This document shows, one piece after another, positions 36,397-47,960 of a stretch of 64,000 nt of DNA. Every line of letters begins with the position of its first letter. Position 1 is the stretch's first letter. The position numbers and the translations under genes are program-made. The notes below the pieces were generated by a model. The model did no database searches. It saw only the letters and a list, made by a program, of their open reading frames with translations, and was not told where the DNA came from. This stretch comes from Ziziphus jujuba (taxonomy: Eukaryota; Streptophyta; Magnoliopsida; Rosales; Rhamnaceae), in the NCBI RefSeq assembly GCF_031755915.1, contig NC_083383.1:25088501-25152500 (forward strand). The letters are read 5' to 3'.

Positions 36397-37013
36397 ATGG
36401 TAATTCATACAATACATGGTAGGTTAGCTAACAGAAGAGAGATGATGGTGGCAAGAAAGCACCATGCTAAGCTGGCCAAAATAACTTTCATAAGAACAAC
36501 AATGGAAAGGTCAAAAAGTATACTAAATATAACTTTCACTGATCAAGATACCAAGAAACTTGACATGCCTTATGATGATGCCTCTGTGGTCGAACTTTCT
36601 ATCACCAATTGCTTTATGAAAAAAGTCCTAATAGATAATGGAAGCTCAGTAGATTTGATACTTCTCTTCACACTCAAACAAATGAGATTCAATGATGGTG
36701 AGATTAAGAAGATCAAGACCAACTTGGTTAGATCGAATGATGAGTCCAGCCAGGTTATTGGCAGAGTAGTAATACATGTGACAACCAACGGTGTTATAGT
36801 ATTTTCTACCATGATGGTCATTAATAGCCAATCCACTTATAATGTCATTCTTGGAAGACCTTGGTTGCGTGAGATTAAAGCAGTACCTTCAACTTATCAT
36901 CAGATGCTAAAATTCCCAAGTGGAGATAAAATAGATTTTCTAAGAGAGGCACAAAAGGCAGCCTGAAATTGTTATATTGAAACCATGAGAGGAAAACCTT
37001 ATGGTGATAAATA
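36397..37013 (+). pseudogene. Tat-type protease relic
   Basis: An open frame at 36397-36966 (about 190 codons) covers the aspartic protease: VIHTIHGR, then ITFTDQDTKKLDMPYDDA, then VLIDNGSSVDLIL (active-site Asp in DNGSS, the form usual for the Tat lineage), then TYNVILGRPWLREIKAVPSTYHQMLKFPS. The protease would cut the polyprotein. The frame is intact here, but its gag and RT neighbours are broken. Its last 169 bp are repeated on the far side of T1. Confidence 0.88.
36845..37013 (+). repeat. 169-bp direct repeat, left copy
   Basis: tcattcttggaagacc... to ...gataaata, immediately left of T1. I compared it base by base with 46802-46970 and see no difference. Confidence 0.95.
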
Positions 37014-39989
37014 TGTAACACCCCGTCCCAAATCGCACCGGAATCCGTGCACGTTGACCGAGGTTGACCGTTGACCGAAGGGGGTCAAAAGTTGACTTTT
37101 TGACTCGGTAAGAATTTCGAGTTGACTAGGGTACCGTGGCGAAGTGCACGATGCCACGAGTTCGTAGTCTGGTAGCACGTCGAAAACGGAGCTACGGTTT
37201 GAAAGTTATGGACGAAACAAGTTGCGGTCCAAACTGTCCAAGGGGTGCCGGAGTTGACTTTTTGTTTATGGGGAATTGAGCTTTGACTCATGCATGGTTG
37301 TGAAGTGCTCGTCGATACGAGTTCACAGACTAGCGGCACGCTCAAAACGGACATCCGGTTAAAAAGTTATGGACGTTTGAAGTTTACCGGATACCGTATT
37401 ATTTTAATGTTTTTGGGTCGTGAACAGTGGAATGCCACGTGTCAGCTTCTGAGTGGTCCACGTGGCATGAACAGTGTCACACAGGGTTTTAATTTTGAAA
37501 AACTCTCGGGGAAGAGAGAGAAAGAGAGAGAAGAGAGAGAAAGAGAGAGAGGAGAGAGAAAGAGAGAAAGAGGACCCGCCGGCCGCCGGCCATTTTCACG
37601 TTTTTCCGGCCTAGTTACTGTACACGCGCCGGCCAGCCAGATTGCCCACCTCATTTCCGGCAAAACCTCCAAATTTCACGGCGAACGGCCGCCGGACGCG
37701 CCCGGATCGGACGTCCGAAGTTTGGCGGCGATTTTTCCCCTCCACCGCCGGCCACCGCGAATCGGCACTATTCCGGCCGATAAACAGTACACGCGCCATA
37801 CACCCAGCATCCTCTCCTCAAGTCCGGCCTACCCACCAAAAATCACGACCATCGGACCACCGACGCGCCGGGATCGGAGCGTTTTCCGGCGAGGGGTCGA
37901 AAATCTTCAAACGGTGATTTCTCCGCCGTCCGACCTCCGTTTTGCTCACCGTCGGTCCCGTTGGATTGCTCTCCTCACGATCTACAAATCTGCAAAATTT
38001 CACAGCAAACGGCCACCGTCGGAAATTACTGTTCCGGCGACGGTTGCCGGTGACGTGGCGGCCCGCCGGAAAGTACTGTTCCGGCGAGTACCCCGAAAAT
38101 TCCGGCCAGCTCCAGTCCGCAGTGTTCGACCTCCTGAACCCAAATCCGACTTCCGTTTCCACCAATTCGCGACGGTTTGGGAGAATTGCAGAGCCGAAAC
38201 CCGAAAAGCTTCCCGATAAAATTCCAACCCCGTCGGGTACGATCATCGGAAATTAAGACCGGATCTGTGATTAGCATCACTCGAGCTTCGATTCGGTATA
38301 TAATTCGTAAATTTTAGTTATCGTTTGTGTTTTGACCCCCCGGGTACCGGGTATTATTTACCCGAATAAAATATTAATTTATTTGACTGTCTGTGAATTT
38401 TGTTCTAGGAGCACCGGTGAGTCGTAGAATTGATCCCGTAGTGGATCATGGGTTAATTGCGTGCTCCAGGTGAGTGACCCACCTTCAAATTAATTTTGGG
38501 GAATTTAATTGATGAATATATTATGTGTGAATTAAATATTTGGAATTTAATTTCTATGTGCCAAATATTTATTGGATTTATTGTAGAATTATTTATGAAT
38601 TTATTGGATTTAAGAAAATGTGCATTTTATAAAAGTATGCCATGTGAAATTATTTTATGGATTTGAGGATTTTGAAATTGGTGTGGTTTTAATGGTAAAT
38701 TGGGTACGATTTGATTTTCAAATATTTCAAGGAAAATATTTGGTTATGTTGGTGATTTCAATTTTTATGAAATATGCCCATAAAATATTATGGGATTTGA
38801 TTATGATATTTCGAGAAATTATTTATGCTTGGAAAAAATGTGGATATTTGAATTGATGGATTTGGGAGTTGGTGGATTTGAAAATCATGGGATTTATGGT
38901 ATTAATTATAAGGAAATTGTGGAGAATTTCCCGGTTCAAGCGGATGGATTATGCCCGCTATGCTTATGAAAAATGTGAAATTTGTTTTATGATTTAAATT
39001 TATGGATTTTATAATTTTTAGATGCACCGTGCACGTACTGGTGTTCTGATTATGTGATATGGTATATGTGATATGGTTAGTGTGCACACGGTTGTGATTA
39101 GCGCGCAGGTGGGTGTGAGTAGCGCGCGGTTGATATTATGAGGGTGTCCTGTGGATGCCATCGGAGAGGGCGGCCACCCCCCTTTGGCCGGGACACCAGG
39201 TTAGCAGCGGCGCTGTGGGACGCCACGCGACCGTATGCCGGTTTCTTTCTATAACCTCCTGTCTGGCGGTACCTTGGGACGCTGGGTACTGTTGGCGCCA
39301 CTGGTATATAGTGGGTGCATCAAATGATTTTCAGAACTGTGTTTTAAAAATAAAATGTTTGGAAACTGAATTGGAATTAAAAATATAATTGTTACCGCTT
39401 CTGGTATTTAATTGATGTTTTGGTTTTCGGGGAATATGGATAAAGGGTTTTGTGAAATTGTTTTAAAAGGGGAACCTTTCCAACTGAGTGAATTGTAAGG
39501 GTTTTGAGAGAAAATATTATTTCCAAATAATTATTATTTATACTTATTACTGTGATAATATATGGTATAGTAGTAGGGTCGCTCACTGAGATGATTAGCA
39601 TCTCACACTCTTAAATTCCGTTCCTCTAGGTACCAGGTTGTCGGTGTTCACTCGGAGCGGACTTGATCTTCCTCGCTGTTTTAGTTCGGCAGTACCCTGT
39701 TATTCTTTTATTGCAGTTGTAACATTTCTTTCACTCTTGTTGTATTTATTTTGTACTGGATTACTGTTTTTAATTTTTTTTAAGTACTGCAATTTGTGGA
39801 ACCAATTTGTAGTTTGTGGGAGGAATAAGGGGATATTTTTGAAGTGTGTTTTCAGTGCAGGTAAATTTGTGGTAAGTAAATCCCTTAGGGGAGGTGCTGC
39901 CGGATTTTCCGTTGGAAGGTTCGGTGGTATTTCCCTGGGATCAGGGCTGTCTAGGGTTCCGGGGAAGGAATTCTGGACGGGTCCTGACA
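37014..39989 (+). repeat. 5' LTR of T1
   Basis: 2976 bp, TGTAACACC...CCTGACA. Contains GTTGACC repeats near 37050-37085, a GA-rich microsatellite at about 37514-37572, a GC-rich CCGG-dense block (37570-38240) and a candidate TATA box (ggtatataattcg) near 38296. Open frames in the GC-rich block have no recognisable domain. Confidence 0.95.
38296..38309 (+). promoter_or_regulatory. Candidate TATA box of T1 LTR
   Basis: ggtatataattcg follows the GC-rich block and precedes AT-rich sequence, a plausible U3/R border. The same motif is at about 45109 in the right LTR. No transcript evidence is available. Confidence 0.35.
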
Positions 39990-39991
39990 GT

Positions 39992-40003
39992 TGGTATCAG
40001 AGC
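39992..40003 (+). promoter_or_regulatory. Primer-binding site of T1
   Basis: tggtatcagagc, a perfect initiator tRNA-Met type site, two bases inside the 5' LTR end. Confidence 0.92.
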
Positions 40004-41895
40004 TCTAGGTTCTAGTATTCCTAAGGGACTGTGCATTGTTGTGCATCCTATCCGTGTTTAATCTCTCGTTTTACCCGTGTGAAAGCGTTCTTTCTGTTTG
40101 TCTCGAAGTAAATTCGTTGCTCGAGTTTGAATAACTCTAATCTTCGAGGGTATCAATTAGGATCATCTAGCCTAACGGGAAATTCCTATGGCCTAGTCGA
40201 TGGTCGAGGATGCCTTTTCTTTTTGAAGGTCAAGCTTATCATCGTGAATGGTATCCGTTTCGTTCATGGAGAAGAATGATGATTGCCTAAGGATGTGTGT
40301 CGATCGATTTCAAGGCGTCAAAATATTTTCCCGATCGATTATCAAAATTTAAATGCTTTTCAAAGTGGTATTTGAAATTAAAGGTGTTTTATTCAAGTAT
40401 TTTTGGTTTGTGCTCGTACATGTATCTGTATGTTATATTGTTGATATTATACTGCACCATATGGAGGCGGCGAACCAATGTGGTCCATGTAGAGCTAGCC
40501 CCATGATCATGTTGCCTACGAGCCCGGGGAATTGGACGGCCAATATAGGCAACCACCCTGGTTTGTATTGGTAGCAGAGTGTCGGCGACAGTTGGAATCA
40601 TGGATTACGTAACATGTAGAAGGTGTCGTACGTACCTCCATTACAAGCGTGCATATTTTATTTTATGCTATGAATTTTAAGATATGAATTTCAATGTGGA
40701 GTTTTAACAATTGCCTATGCAAGTTAGGTATAGTTGAAAAATATATTTTATTATTTGTTTTATGTTATGGTTTTTCCAAAAGCGACTTAAGGTTACGTAT
40801 CGCCAGTCGAGAATCCAAAGCAGGGTATCGTTGAGTTCAAAAAGGAGATCCTAAAGGAAGCACGTGATTCAATGTATGCGATACACCCCAAGGGTATAAA
40901 GACGTATGGAATGCTCACTGGATGACATGGTGGTTTGGCACGATAAAGGAAGTTGCAAGATCTGAATAAAGGTACTTAGGTCACCGATAAGTAAAAGTAG
41001 GGAGATGTAAATATGGATTTCGTGCTTAAACTATCATTCACAAAGAGAAGGTACGACAGCGTTTAGAGAATCAAGCAAGATCCGGATAGCGACTAAAGTT
41101 CTACTTGGTGGTTGATGAGGTTAATGAGATGAGGATGATTCCTTAGGCATGGTTGGATGTTTAAGCATGGTTATTTTCATTCTAGAAGCTAAGATCTTGA
41201 TATCTTATTTCCTTGGAGATTTAAGGTTCGTATTGGTGGTGCTTTATCGATTCAAGGTGGTTGATATTGTTGGTGATAATTTACAATGATAAGGAGTATG
41301 ATTTTTGGGACGGAGTTAGAATTTAAGAAGTGTGGAATACTTTATTGGGTTAAGGATCTAGTGATTTGTTCATAGTATTGGTGGTGATGCTAGAATTAGG
41401 ATTTAAATTTCTTATTGCTTGAGGTGTGGATTCATGGAATTTATTTGAAATAAGGGAAACTTAGGGTTTTCAAGAATGATATTTGGATGTTGAGAATTTT
41501 ATTCATGACCTTGATGAATTTAGTTAAAAGAAAGATTGATGTTTGTCGAGGTTAAGACTATTGGTTAATCAATGAGGAGCAGGGGCTTTATAATTGTAAG
41601 TACTAGGAGGGTAATCGAAGATAAGTGAATTAATCTCAACCTTAACTTGGTGATACCAGTATTTGAGGAAATTAGACTTAAGTTCTAATCTAACCTTTTA
41701 AAGTGCTGATCGAGTCACGAGAGTTGGTTGTTGGTTTAAGGATGCATGCTTTAGAAGCACCTTATGGTTAGCGTTCGACTATGACCAAGACTTGTAGATC
41801 GTGTTCTCGTGGACCAATTTGACTATCCTTAATTAGTGGACATGAGAAGGAAAGTTGCACAAGAGGGAAGTTAAAGTCACTATTAGGCGAATGTA
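40004..41895 (+). other. T1 leader with an older, decayed integrase copy
   Basis: Mostly non-coding. Around 40820-41060 broken frames read VEFKKEILKEARDSMYAIHP and MDFVLKLS, close to the integrase zinc-binding and core sequence found again intact at 42175-42470. So the internal region holds two integrase-derived pieces. The end (41760-41895) is decayed RNase H running into the next frame. Confidence 0.65.
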
Positions 41896-42822
41896 GTGGC
41901 AGATGCTTTGAGTAGGAAGGCTACTGGATCCCTTGCTCACATCCAAGTCATCCAACTACCTCTCATGGTGGAGTTGAAGAAGATGGGGGTGTTAATGCAT
42001 ATGCATCCTTCAGGAGTTCTCATGGCTAGCTTCCAGGTACGACCGGTGTTGGTGGATCGTATAGTAGAGACCCAAATGGAAGATCCTAAGTTGAGGACAA
42101 TTAAGGGCAAGGTACAAGAAGGTCTTGATCCGGAATTTTCCATAAGGAGGGATGGAGCCCTCGTGTATAAAGGACGACTTTGTGTTCCGGATATTCCAGG
42201 ACTCAAGAAGGAGATTTTAGAGGAGGCGCATAGCTCGATGTATGCGATGCATCCGGGAAGTACCAAGATGTACCGGACGCTTGTTAAGTATTATTGGTGG
42301 ATTGGTATGAAGAGAGAAGTGGCAGACTTCGTATTAAAGTGTTTGATTTGTCAACAAGTGAAAGCAGAAAGATAGAAGCCTTCGGGACTACTCCAACCTT
42401 TACCGATTCCCGTGTGGAAGTGGGAAGAACTCAATATGGACTTCGTATTCAAGCTTCCTTCCACACCTAGAAGGTACAACGGCATTTGGGTAATCATTGA
42501 TCGTCTCACCAAGTCGGCACACTTCCTACCGGTACGAGAACATTTTTCACCCGAGAAGTTAGCTTAGTTATTCGTGCAACGCATTGTAAGTCTTCATGGA
42601 GTACCGTTAGCCATCGTCTCCGATCGAGATCCGCGCTTTACTTCACGACTATGGCGGAAGTTGGCTGATGCACTAGGAGCAAGACTTAACTACAGCACCG
42701 CTTTTCACCCGCAATCTGATGGACAAGCAGAGTGCACAATTCAGACATTAGAAGACCTGCTAAGGTCTTGCATTATGCAGTTTCGTGGTAGCTGGGATGA
42801 ACAACTGCCATTGATAGAGTTT
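41896..42822 (+). pseudogene. T1 RNase H end and integrase (N-terminal and core)
   Basis: One frame runs from ADALSRKA (RNase H end) through the integrase zinc-binding domain (HSSMYAMHPGSTKMY; CLICQQVK, an H-H-C-C type) into the catalytic core: first Asp in NMDFVFKLPS, second in VSDRDPRF, and Glu in DGQAECTIQTLED. Two in-frame TAG codons interrupt it, at 42373-42375 and 42565-42567, both at places where the family has Gln. The core stops at LPLIEF, where gag sequence begins. The integrase would insert the cDNA; the stops make this copy inactive. Confidence 0.85.
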
Positions 42823-43782
42823 TGTCCTCCTGCGTACCGTGAGGCGAGAAGGAGAGAGTTCGAGGAACTGCGACAGGGGAACATGACAGTGACCGAGTAC
42901 GAGAGGAGATTCCGAGAACTATCAGGATTCTGCATGCACCTGATTCCCGACGATCACACGAAGAAGGTGAGGTTCATAGACGGATTGAAAGAGAGCATCG
43001 GTTACACCCTTTCTGGATCAGTACATCCCACCTATCAGTCCGCCAGGGATGCAGCGCTCGAGCTAGAGAGACAGGAGGAGATACACAGACCCTCAAGGCG
43101 CAGATCTTTCGAAGGTTCGTATAGCGGAGTACCTCGACAGGGGGCAGCTAAGAAGAGCCATAGCTCAGGCTCAGACAGTGATGGGTTAAGCCCACGAGGC
43201 AGATTCCAGAGGAGAGATAGTTATCGCATGCCCCAGCCAGCTCGCCATTCGATCAGTGTGGATGCAAGCTCGTATCAGCAGTCACGCATTGGTTCTCCGC
43301 GGATTTGTCCACTTTGTAGGGGGAATCATTCTGGGCAGTGTCAGATGGATGGTTTATGCTTTCGGTGTGGGCAGCCAGGCCACATAAGGAGGGATTGCCC
43401 TTATGGTAGCAGCAGTGTGCTAGAAGCAGGTCGACGGACACAGCGTACGGGGATATTTCCAGGACAGAGTTCCCAGGGGAGTCAGCCAGTAGGAGTTTCT
43501 TCGGGATCAGTACAGCCGTCTGCAGGATCGAGTCGAGGTAGAGGAAGGAGACCCCAGCAGACAAGTCAAGGCCGGGTGTTTGCTATGACGCAGCAGGGAG
43601 CCAGGACTACGCCCGACGATTTCACAGATCAAGTGATGGAAGCAGACCTGATCCTGTTGGATCTATCCGGACTTGAAGTAGTGTTGGGCATGGATTGGTT
43701 GGCAAGGAACTACTTAGTCGAGGAAGCGACATGGGAGCCCGAAGCGCAGGTGCGTGATCAGAACCCTTGTTTGTTCCAGTGA
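42574..43782 (+). CDS. Chimeric ORF: integrase core, gag, protease piece, chromo tail
   Basis: An open frame of 402 codons. Codons 1-83 are integrase core (SDRDPRFTS, HPQSDGQAE, LPLIEF). From about codon 84 the frame is gag (REARRREFEELRQGNMTVTE, then LIPDDHTKKVRFIDGL), followed by a Ser/Arg-rich linker and a double zinc knuckle with a clear second motif CFRCGQPGHIRRDCP (CX2CX4HX4C). Next come VFAMTQQ and a protease fragment lacking the active site (EADLILLDLSGLEVVLGMDWL). The last residues EEATWEPEAQVRDQ resemble the chromodomain tail of Tekay/Del elements. The normal order is gag, protease, RT, RNase H, integrase, so this is a reordered fusion. Whether translation begins at the first ATG is unknown. 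Confidence 0.85.
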   Translation: MQRIVSLHGVPLAIVSDRDPRFTSRLWRKLADALGARLNYSTAFHPQSDGQAECTIQTLEDLLRSCIMQFRGSWDEQLPLIEFCPPAYREARRREFEELRQGNMTVTEYERRFRELSGFCMHLIPDDHTKKVRFIDGLKESIGYTLSGSVHPTYQSARDAALELERQEEIHRPSRRRSFEGSYSGVPRQGAAKKSHSSGSDSDGLSPRGRFQRRDSYRMPQPARHSISVDASSYQQSRIGSPRICPLCRGNHSGQCQMDGLCFRCGQPGHIRRDCPYGSSSVLEAGRRTQRTGIFPGQSSQGSQPVGVSSGSVQPSAGSSRGRGRRPQQTSQGRVFAMTQQGARTTPDDFTDQVMEADLILLDLSGLEVVLGMDWLARNYLVEEATWEPEAQVRDQNPCLFQ

Positions 43783-43813
43783 CGTGCGGAAATTTCGAGG
43801 ACGAAATTTTTGT

Positions 43814-43826
43814 AAGGGGGGAAGGC
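43814..43826 (+). promoter_or_regulatory. Polypurine tract of T1
   Basis: aaggggggaaggc lies directly before the 3' LTR, the usual place for plus-strand priming. Confidence 0.85.
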
Positions 43827-46801
43827 TGTAACACCCCGTCCCAAATCGCACCGGAATCCGTGCACGTTGACCGAGGTTGACCGTTGACCGAAGGGGGTCA
43901 AAAGTTGACTTTTTGACTCGGTAAGAATTTCGAGTTGACTAGGGTACCGTGGCGAAGTGCACGATGCCACGAGTTCGTAGTCTGGTAGCACGTCGAAAAC
44001 GGAGCTACGGTTTGAAAGTTATGGACGAAACAAGTTGCGGTCCAAACTGTCCAAGGGGTGCCGGAGTTGACTTTTTGTTTATGGGGAATTGAGCTTTGAC
44101 TCATGCATGGTTGTGAAGTGCTCGTCGATACGAGTTCACAGACTAGCGGCACGCTCAAAACGGACATCCGGTTAAAAAGTTATGGACGTTTGAAGTTTAC
44201 CGGATACCGTATTATTTTAATGTTTTTGGGTCGTGAACAGTGGAATGCCACGTGTCAGCTTCTGAGTGGTCCACGTGGCATGAACAGTGTCACACAGGGT
44301 TTTAATTTTGAAAAACTCTCGGGGAAGAGAGAGAAAGAGAGAGAAGAGAGAGAAAGAGAGAGAGGAGAGAGAAAGAGAGAAAGAGGACCCGCCGGCCGCC
44401 GGCCATTTTCACGTTTTTCCGGCCTAGTTACTGTACACGCGCCGGCCAGCCAGATTGCCCACCTCATTTCCGGCAAAACCTCCAAATTTCACGGCGAACG
44501 GCCGCCGGACGCGCCCGGATCGGACGTCCGAAGTTTGGCGGCGATTTTTCCCCTCCACCGCCGGCCACCGCGAATCGGCACTATTCCGGCCGATAAACAG
44601 TACACGCGCCATACACCCAGCATCCTCTCCTCAAGTCCGGCCTACCCACCAAAAATCACGACCATCGGACCACCGACGCGCCGGGATCGGAGCGTTTTCC
44701 GGCGAGGGGTCGAAAATCTTCAAACGGTGATTTCTCCGCCGTCCGACCTCCGTTTTGCTCACCGTCGGTCCCGTTGGATTGCTCTCCTCACGATCTACAA
44801 ATCTGCAAAATTTCACAGCAAACGGCCACCGTCGGAAATTACTGTTCCGGCGACGGTTGCCGGTGACGTGGCGGCCCGCCGGAAAGTACTGTTCCGGCGA
44901 GTACCCCGAAAATTCCGGCCAGCTCCAGTCCGCAGTGTTCGACCTCCTGAACCCAAATCCGACTTCCGTTTCCACCAATTCGCGACGGTTTGGGAGAATT
45001 GCAGAGCCGAAACCCGAAAAGCTTCCCGATAAAATTCCAACCCCGTCGGGTACGATCATCGGAAATTAAGACCGGATCTGTGATTAGCATCACTCGAGCT
45101 TCGATTCGGTATATAATTCGTAAATTTTAGTTATCGTTTGTGTTTTGACCCCCCGGGTACCGGGTATTATTTACCCGAATAAAATATTAATTTATTTGAC
45201 TGTCTGTGAATTTTGTTCTAGGAGCACCGGTGAGTCGTAGAATTGATCCCGTAGTGGATCATGGGTTAATTGCGTGCTCCAGGTGAGTGACCCACCTTCA
45301 AATTAATTTTGGGGAATTTAATTGATGAATATATTATGTGTGAATTAAATATTTGGAATTTAATTTCTATGTGCCAAATATTTATTGGATTTATTGTAGA
45401 ATTATTTATGAATTTATTGGATTTAAGAAAATGTGCATTTTATAAAAGTATGCCATGTGAAATTATTTTATGGATTTGAGGATTTTGAAATTGGTGTGGT
45501 TTTAATGGTAAATTGGGTACGATTTGATTTTCAAATATTTCAAGGAAAATATTTGGTTATGTTGGTGATTTCAATTTTTATGAAATATGCCCATAAAATA
45601 TTATGGGATTTGATTATGATATTTCGAGAAATTATTTATGCTTGGAAAAAATGTGGATATTTGAATTGATGGATTTGGGAGTTGGTGGATTTGAAAATCA
45701 TGGGATTTATGGTATTAATTATAAGGAAATTGTGGAGAATTTCCCGGTTCAAGCGGATGGATTATGCCCGCTATGCTTATGAAAAATGTGAAATTTGTTT
45801 TATGATTTAAATTTATGGATTTTATAATTTTTAGATGCACCGTGCACGTACTGGTGTTCTGATTATGTGATATGGTATATGTGATATGGTTAGTGTGCAC
45901 ACGGTTGTGATTAGCGCGCAGGTGGGTGTGAGTAGCGCGCGGTTGATATTATGAGGGTGTCCTGTGGATGCCATCGGAGAGGGCGGCCACCCCCCTTTGG
46001 CCGGGACACCAGGTTAGCAGCGGCGCTGTGGGACGCCACGCGACCGTATGCCGGTTTCTTTCTATAACCTCCTGTCTGGCGGTACCTTGGGACGCTGGGT
46101 ACTGTTGGCGCCACTGGTATATAGTGGGTGCATCAAATGATTTTCAGAACTGTGTTTTAAAAATAAAATGTTTGGAAACTGAATTGGAATTAAAAATATA
46201 ATTGTTACCGCTTCTGGTATTTAATTGATGTTTTGGTTTTCGGGGAATATGGATAAAGGGTTTTGTGAAATTGTTTTAAAAGGGGAACCTTTCCAACTGA
46301 GTGAATTGTAAGGGTTTTGAGAGAAAATATTATTTCCAAATAATTATTATTTATACTTATTACTGTGATAATATATGGTATAGTAGTAGGGTCGCTCACT
46401 GAGATGATTAGCATCTCACACTCTTAAATTCCGTTCCTCTAGGTACCAGGTTGTCGGTGTTCACTCGGAGCGGACTTGATCTTCCTCGCTGTTTTAGTTC
46501 GGCAGTACCCTGTTATTCTTTTATTGCAGTTGTAACATTTCTTTCACTCTTGTTGTATTTATTTTGTACTGGATTACTGTTTTTAATTTTTTTTAAGTAC
46601 TGCAATTTGTGGAACCAATTTGTAGTTTGTGGGAGGAATAAGGGGATATTTTTGAAGTGTGTTTTCAGTGCAGGTAAATTTGTGGTAAGTAAATCCCTTA
46701 GGGGAGGTGCTGCCGGATTTTCCGTTGGAAGGTTCGGTGGTATTTCCCTGGGATCAGGGCTGTCTAGGGTTCCGGGGAAGGAATTCTGGACGGGTCCTGA
46801 C
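43827..46801 (+). repeat. 3' LTR of T1
   Basis: 2975 bp. Wherever I compared it with the left LTR it is identical, and all internal landmarks keep the same 6813-bp offset, so there are no indels. It ends cctgac at 46801, one base short of the canonical CA end, and passes into the 169-bp repeat. Confidence 0.95.
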
Positions 46802-46970
46802 TCATTCTTGGAAGACCTTGGTTGCGTGAGATTAAAGCAGTACCTTCAACTTATCATCAGATGCTAAAATTCCCAAGTGGAGATAAAATAGATTTTCTAA
46901 GAGAGGCACAAAAGGCAGCCTGAAATTGTTATATTGAAACCATGAGAGGAAAACCTTATGGTGATAAATA
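46802..46970 (+). repeat. 169-bp direct repeat, right copy
   Basis: Identical to 36845-37013. To its right the Tat element continues without further repetition (gcaatcaaag...). Confidence 0.95.
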
Positions 46971-47960
46971 GCAATCAAAGAATCTCGTGATCCTTACTAT
47001 AGAAGTCAAGGAAGATGGCATGGAGTAGAATGAAGAAGTTTTGCTAGATCTTGAGACACATGATCAAACAGTGAAGACTGGGACAAAGTTAAGCCTTAAG
47101 ATGAGATTTGAGTTGCTAAATTTTTTTACAGAACATAGAAAATGCTTTGCTTGGGACGAAGAGACATGCTTGGCATAAATTTTGAGGGGATTACTCACAA
47201 AAAATGTAGCCTCTAATATAGACGAGTCAACAAAATAGATGAAAGTTTGCTCATTGAAGAAACCAAATTATTAGCGAGGAAGTCAATAAGCTAGAAAAGA
47301 GTGGTATGATCCATGAAGTCAAGTGCCTAGATTGGTTAGCAAATGTGGTCATGGTTAATAAGAAGAGCAGTAAGAACTGGGTTTACATCGATTTGATGAA
47401 TCTAAACAAAGCATGCCCAATGGATAGTTTCCATTTGCCCCTAATTGACCAGTTACTAAATCCATAGTAGATCCTTAAATGAGTTTTTTAGTTGCCTTTT
47501 TAGGTTATAATAAGACACTTATGCACTTAGACGACCAAGGAAAGATGTCTTTCATGATCGAAAAGGGTATATACTACTAGTAGGTTATGCTTTTTTGGTT
47601 GAAAAAACATCTACCAAAGACTTATGAATAAAATGTTCAAGGAAAAAATTGGAAAAAAACATGGAAGTGTATATTGATGATATGCTTGTCAAGTTTCTAA
47701 AAGCCGAGGATCATGTAGAAGATCATTAAATCCCACAAAGTATACTTTTGGGGTATTGATAGGCAAGTTCCTCAACTACATGGTTACATAGAGAGGACTA
47801 TAAGTAAATCCATATAAGATAATAGCTTTACCAAATATGCCCTTACCAAAATGTAAGAAATATATCCACAGACTTAATGGAAGAGTGGCTACTGTGAGTA
47901 GATTTGTGCCCCGATCCTTGGAAAATTGCTTAAAGTTCTTTGATGTTTTAAGTTGTAAAA
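46971..47960 (+). pseudogene. Tat-type reverse transcriptase relic
   Basis: Broken frames read LKMRFELLNFFTEHRKCFAWDEE, then EEVNKLEKSGMIHEVKCLDWLANVVMVNKK, then WVYIDLMNLNKACPMDSFHLPLIDQLL. These match the RT start of the Tat lineage. The catalytic box appears as VYIDDMLVK near 47670 (family Y-x-D-D). Stops and frameshifts are frequent. Confidence 0.85.

Larger units (their letters stand above)
37014..46801 (+). mobile_element. Young chimeric Gypsy element T1 (Tekay/Del-like chromovirus)
   Basis: Two 2.98-kb LTRs (37014-39989 and 43827-46801), exactly 6813 bp apart throughout, enclose a 3.84-kb internal region with a tRNA-Met primer site and a purine tract. The internal region lacks RT and has integrase upstream of gag. 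The right LTR lacks its last base (ends cctgac instead of cctgaca). The flanks are a 169-bp direct repeat rather than a 5-bp duplication. GC content is well above that of its surroundings, especially in the LTRs. Confidence 0.92.

Noticed and set aside
37290..38219. 309-codon open frame in both T1 LTRs
   Set aside because: It lies in the GC-rich, stop-poor part of the LTR. Several other frames on both strands are open over the same stretch, it has a GA microsatellite in its middle, and no domain is recognisable. Chance openness is the simpler reading.
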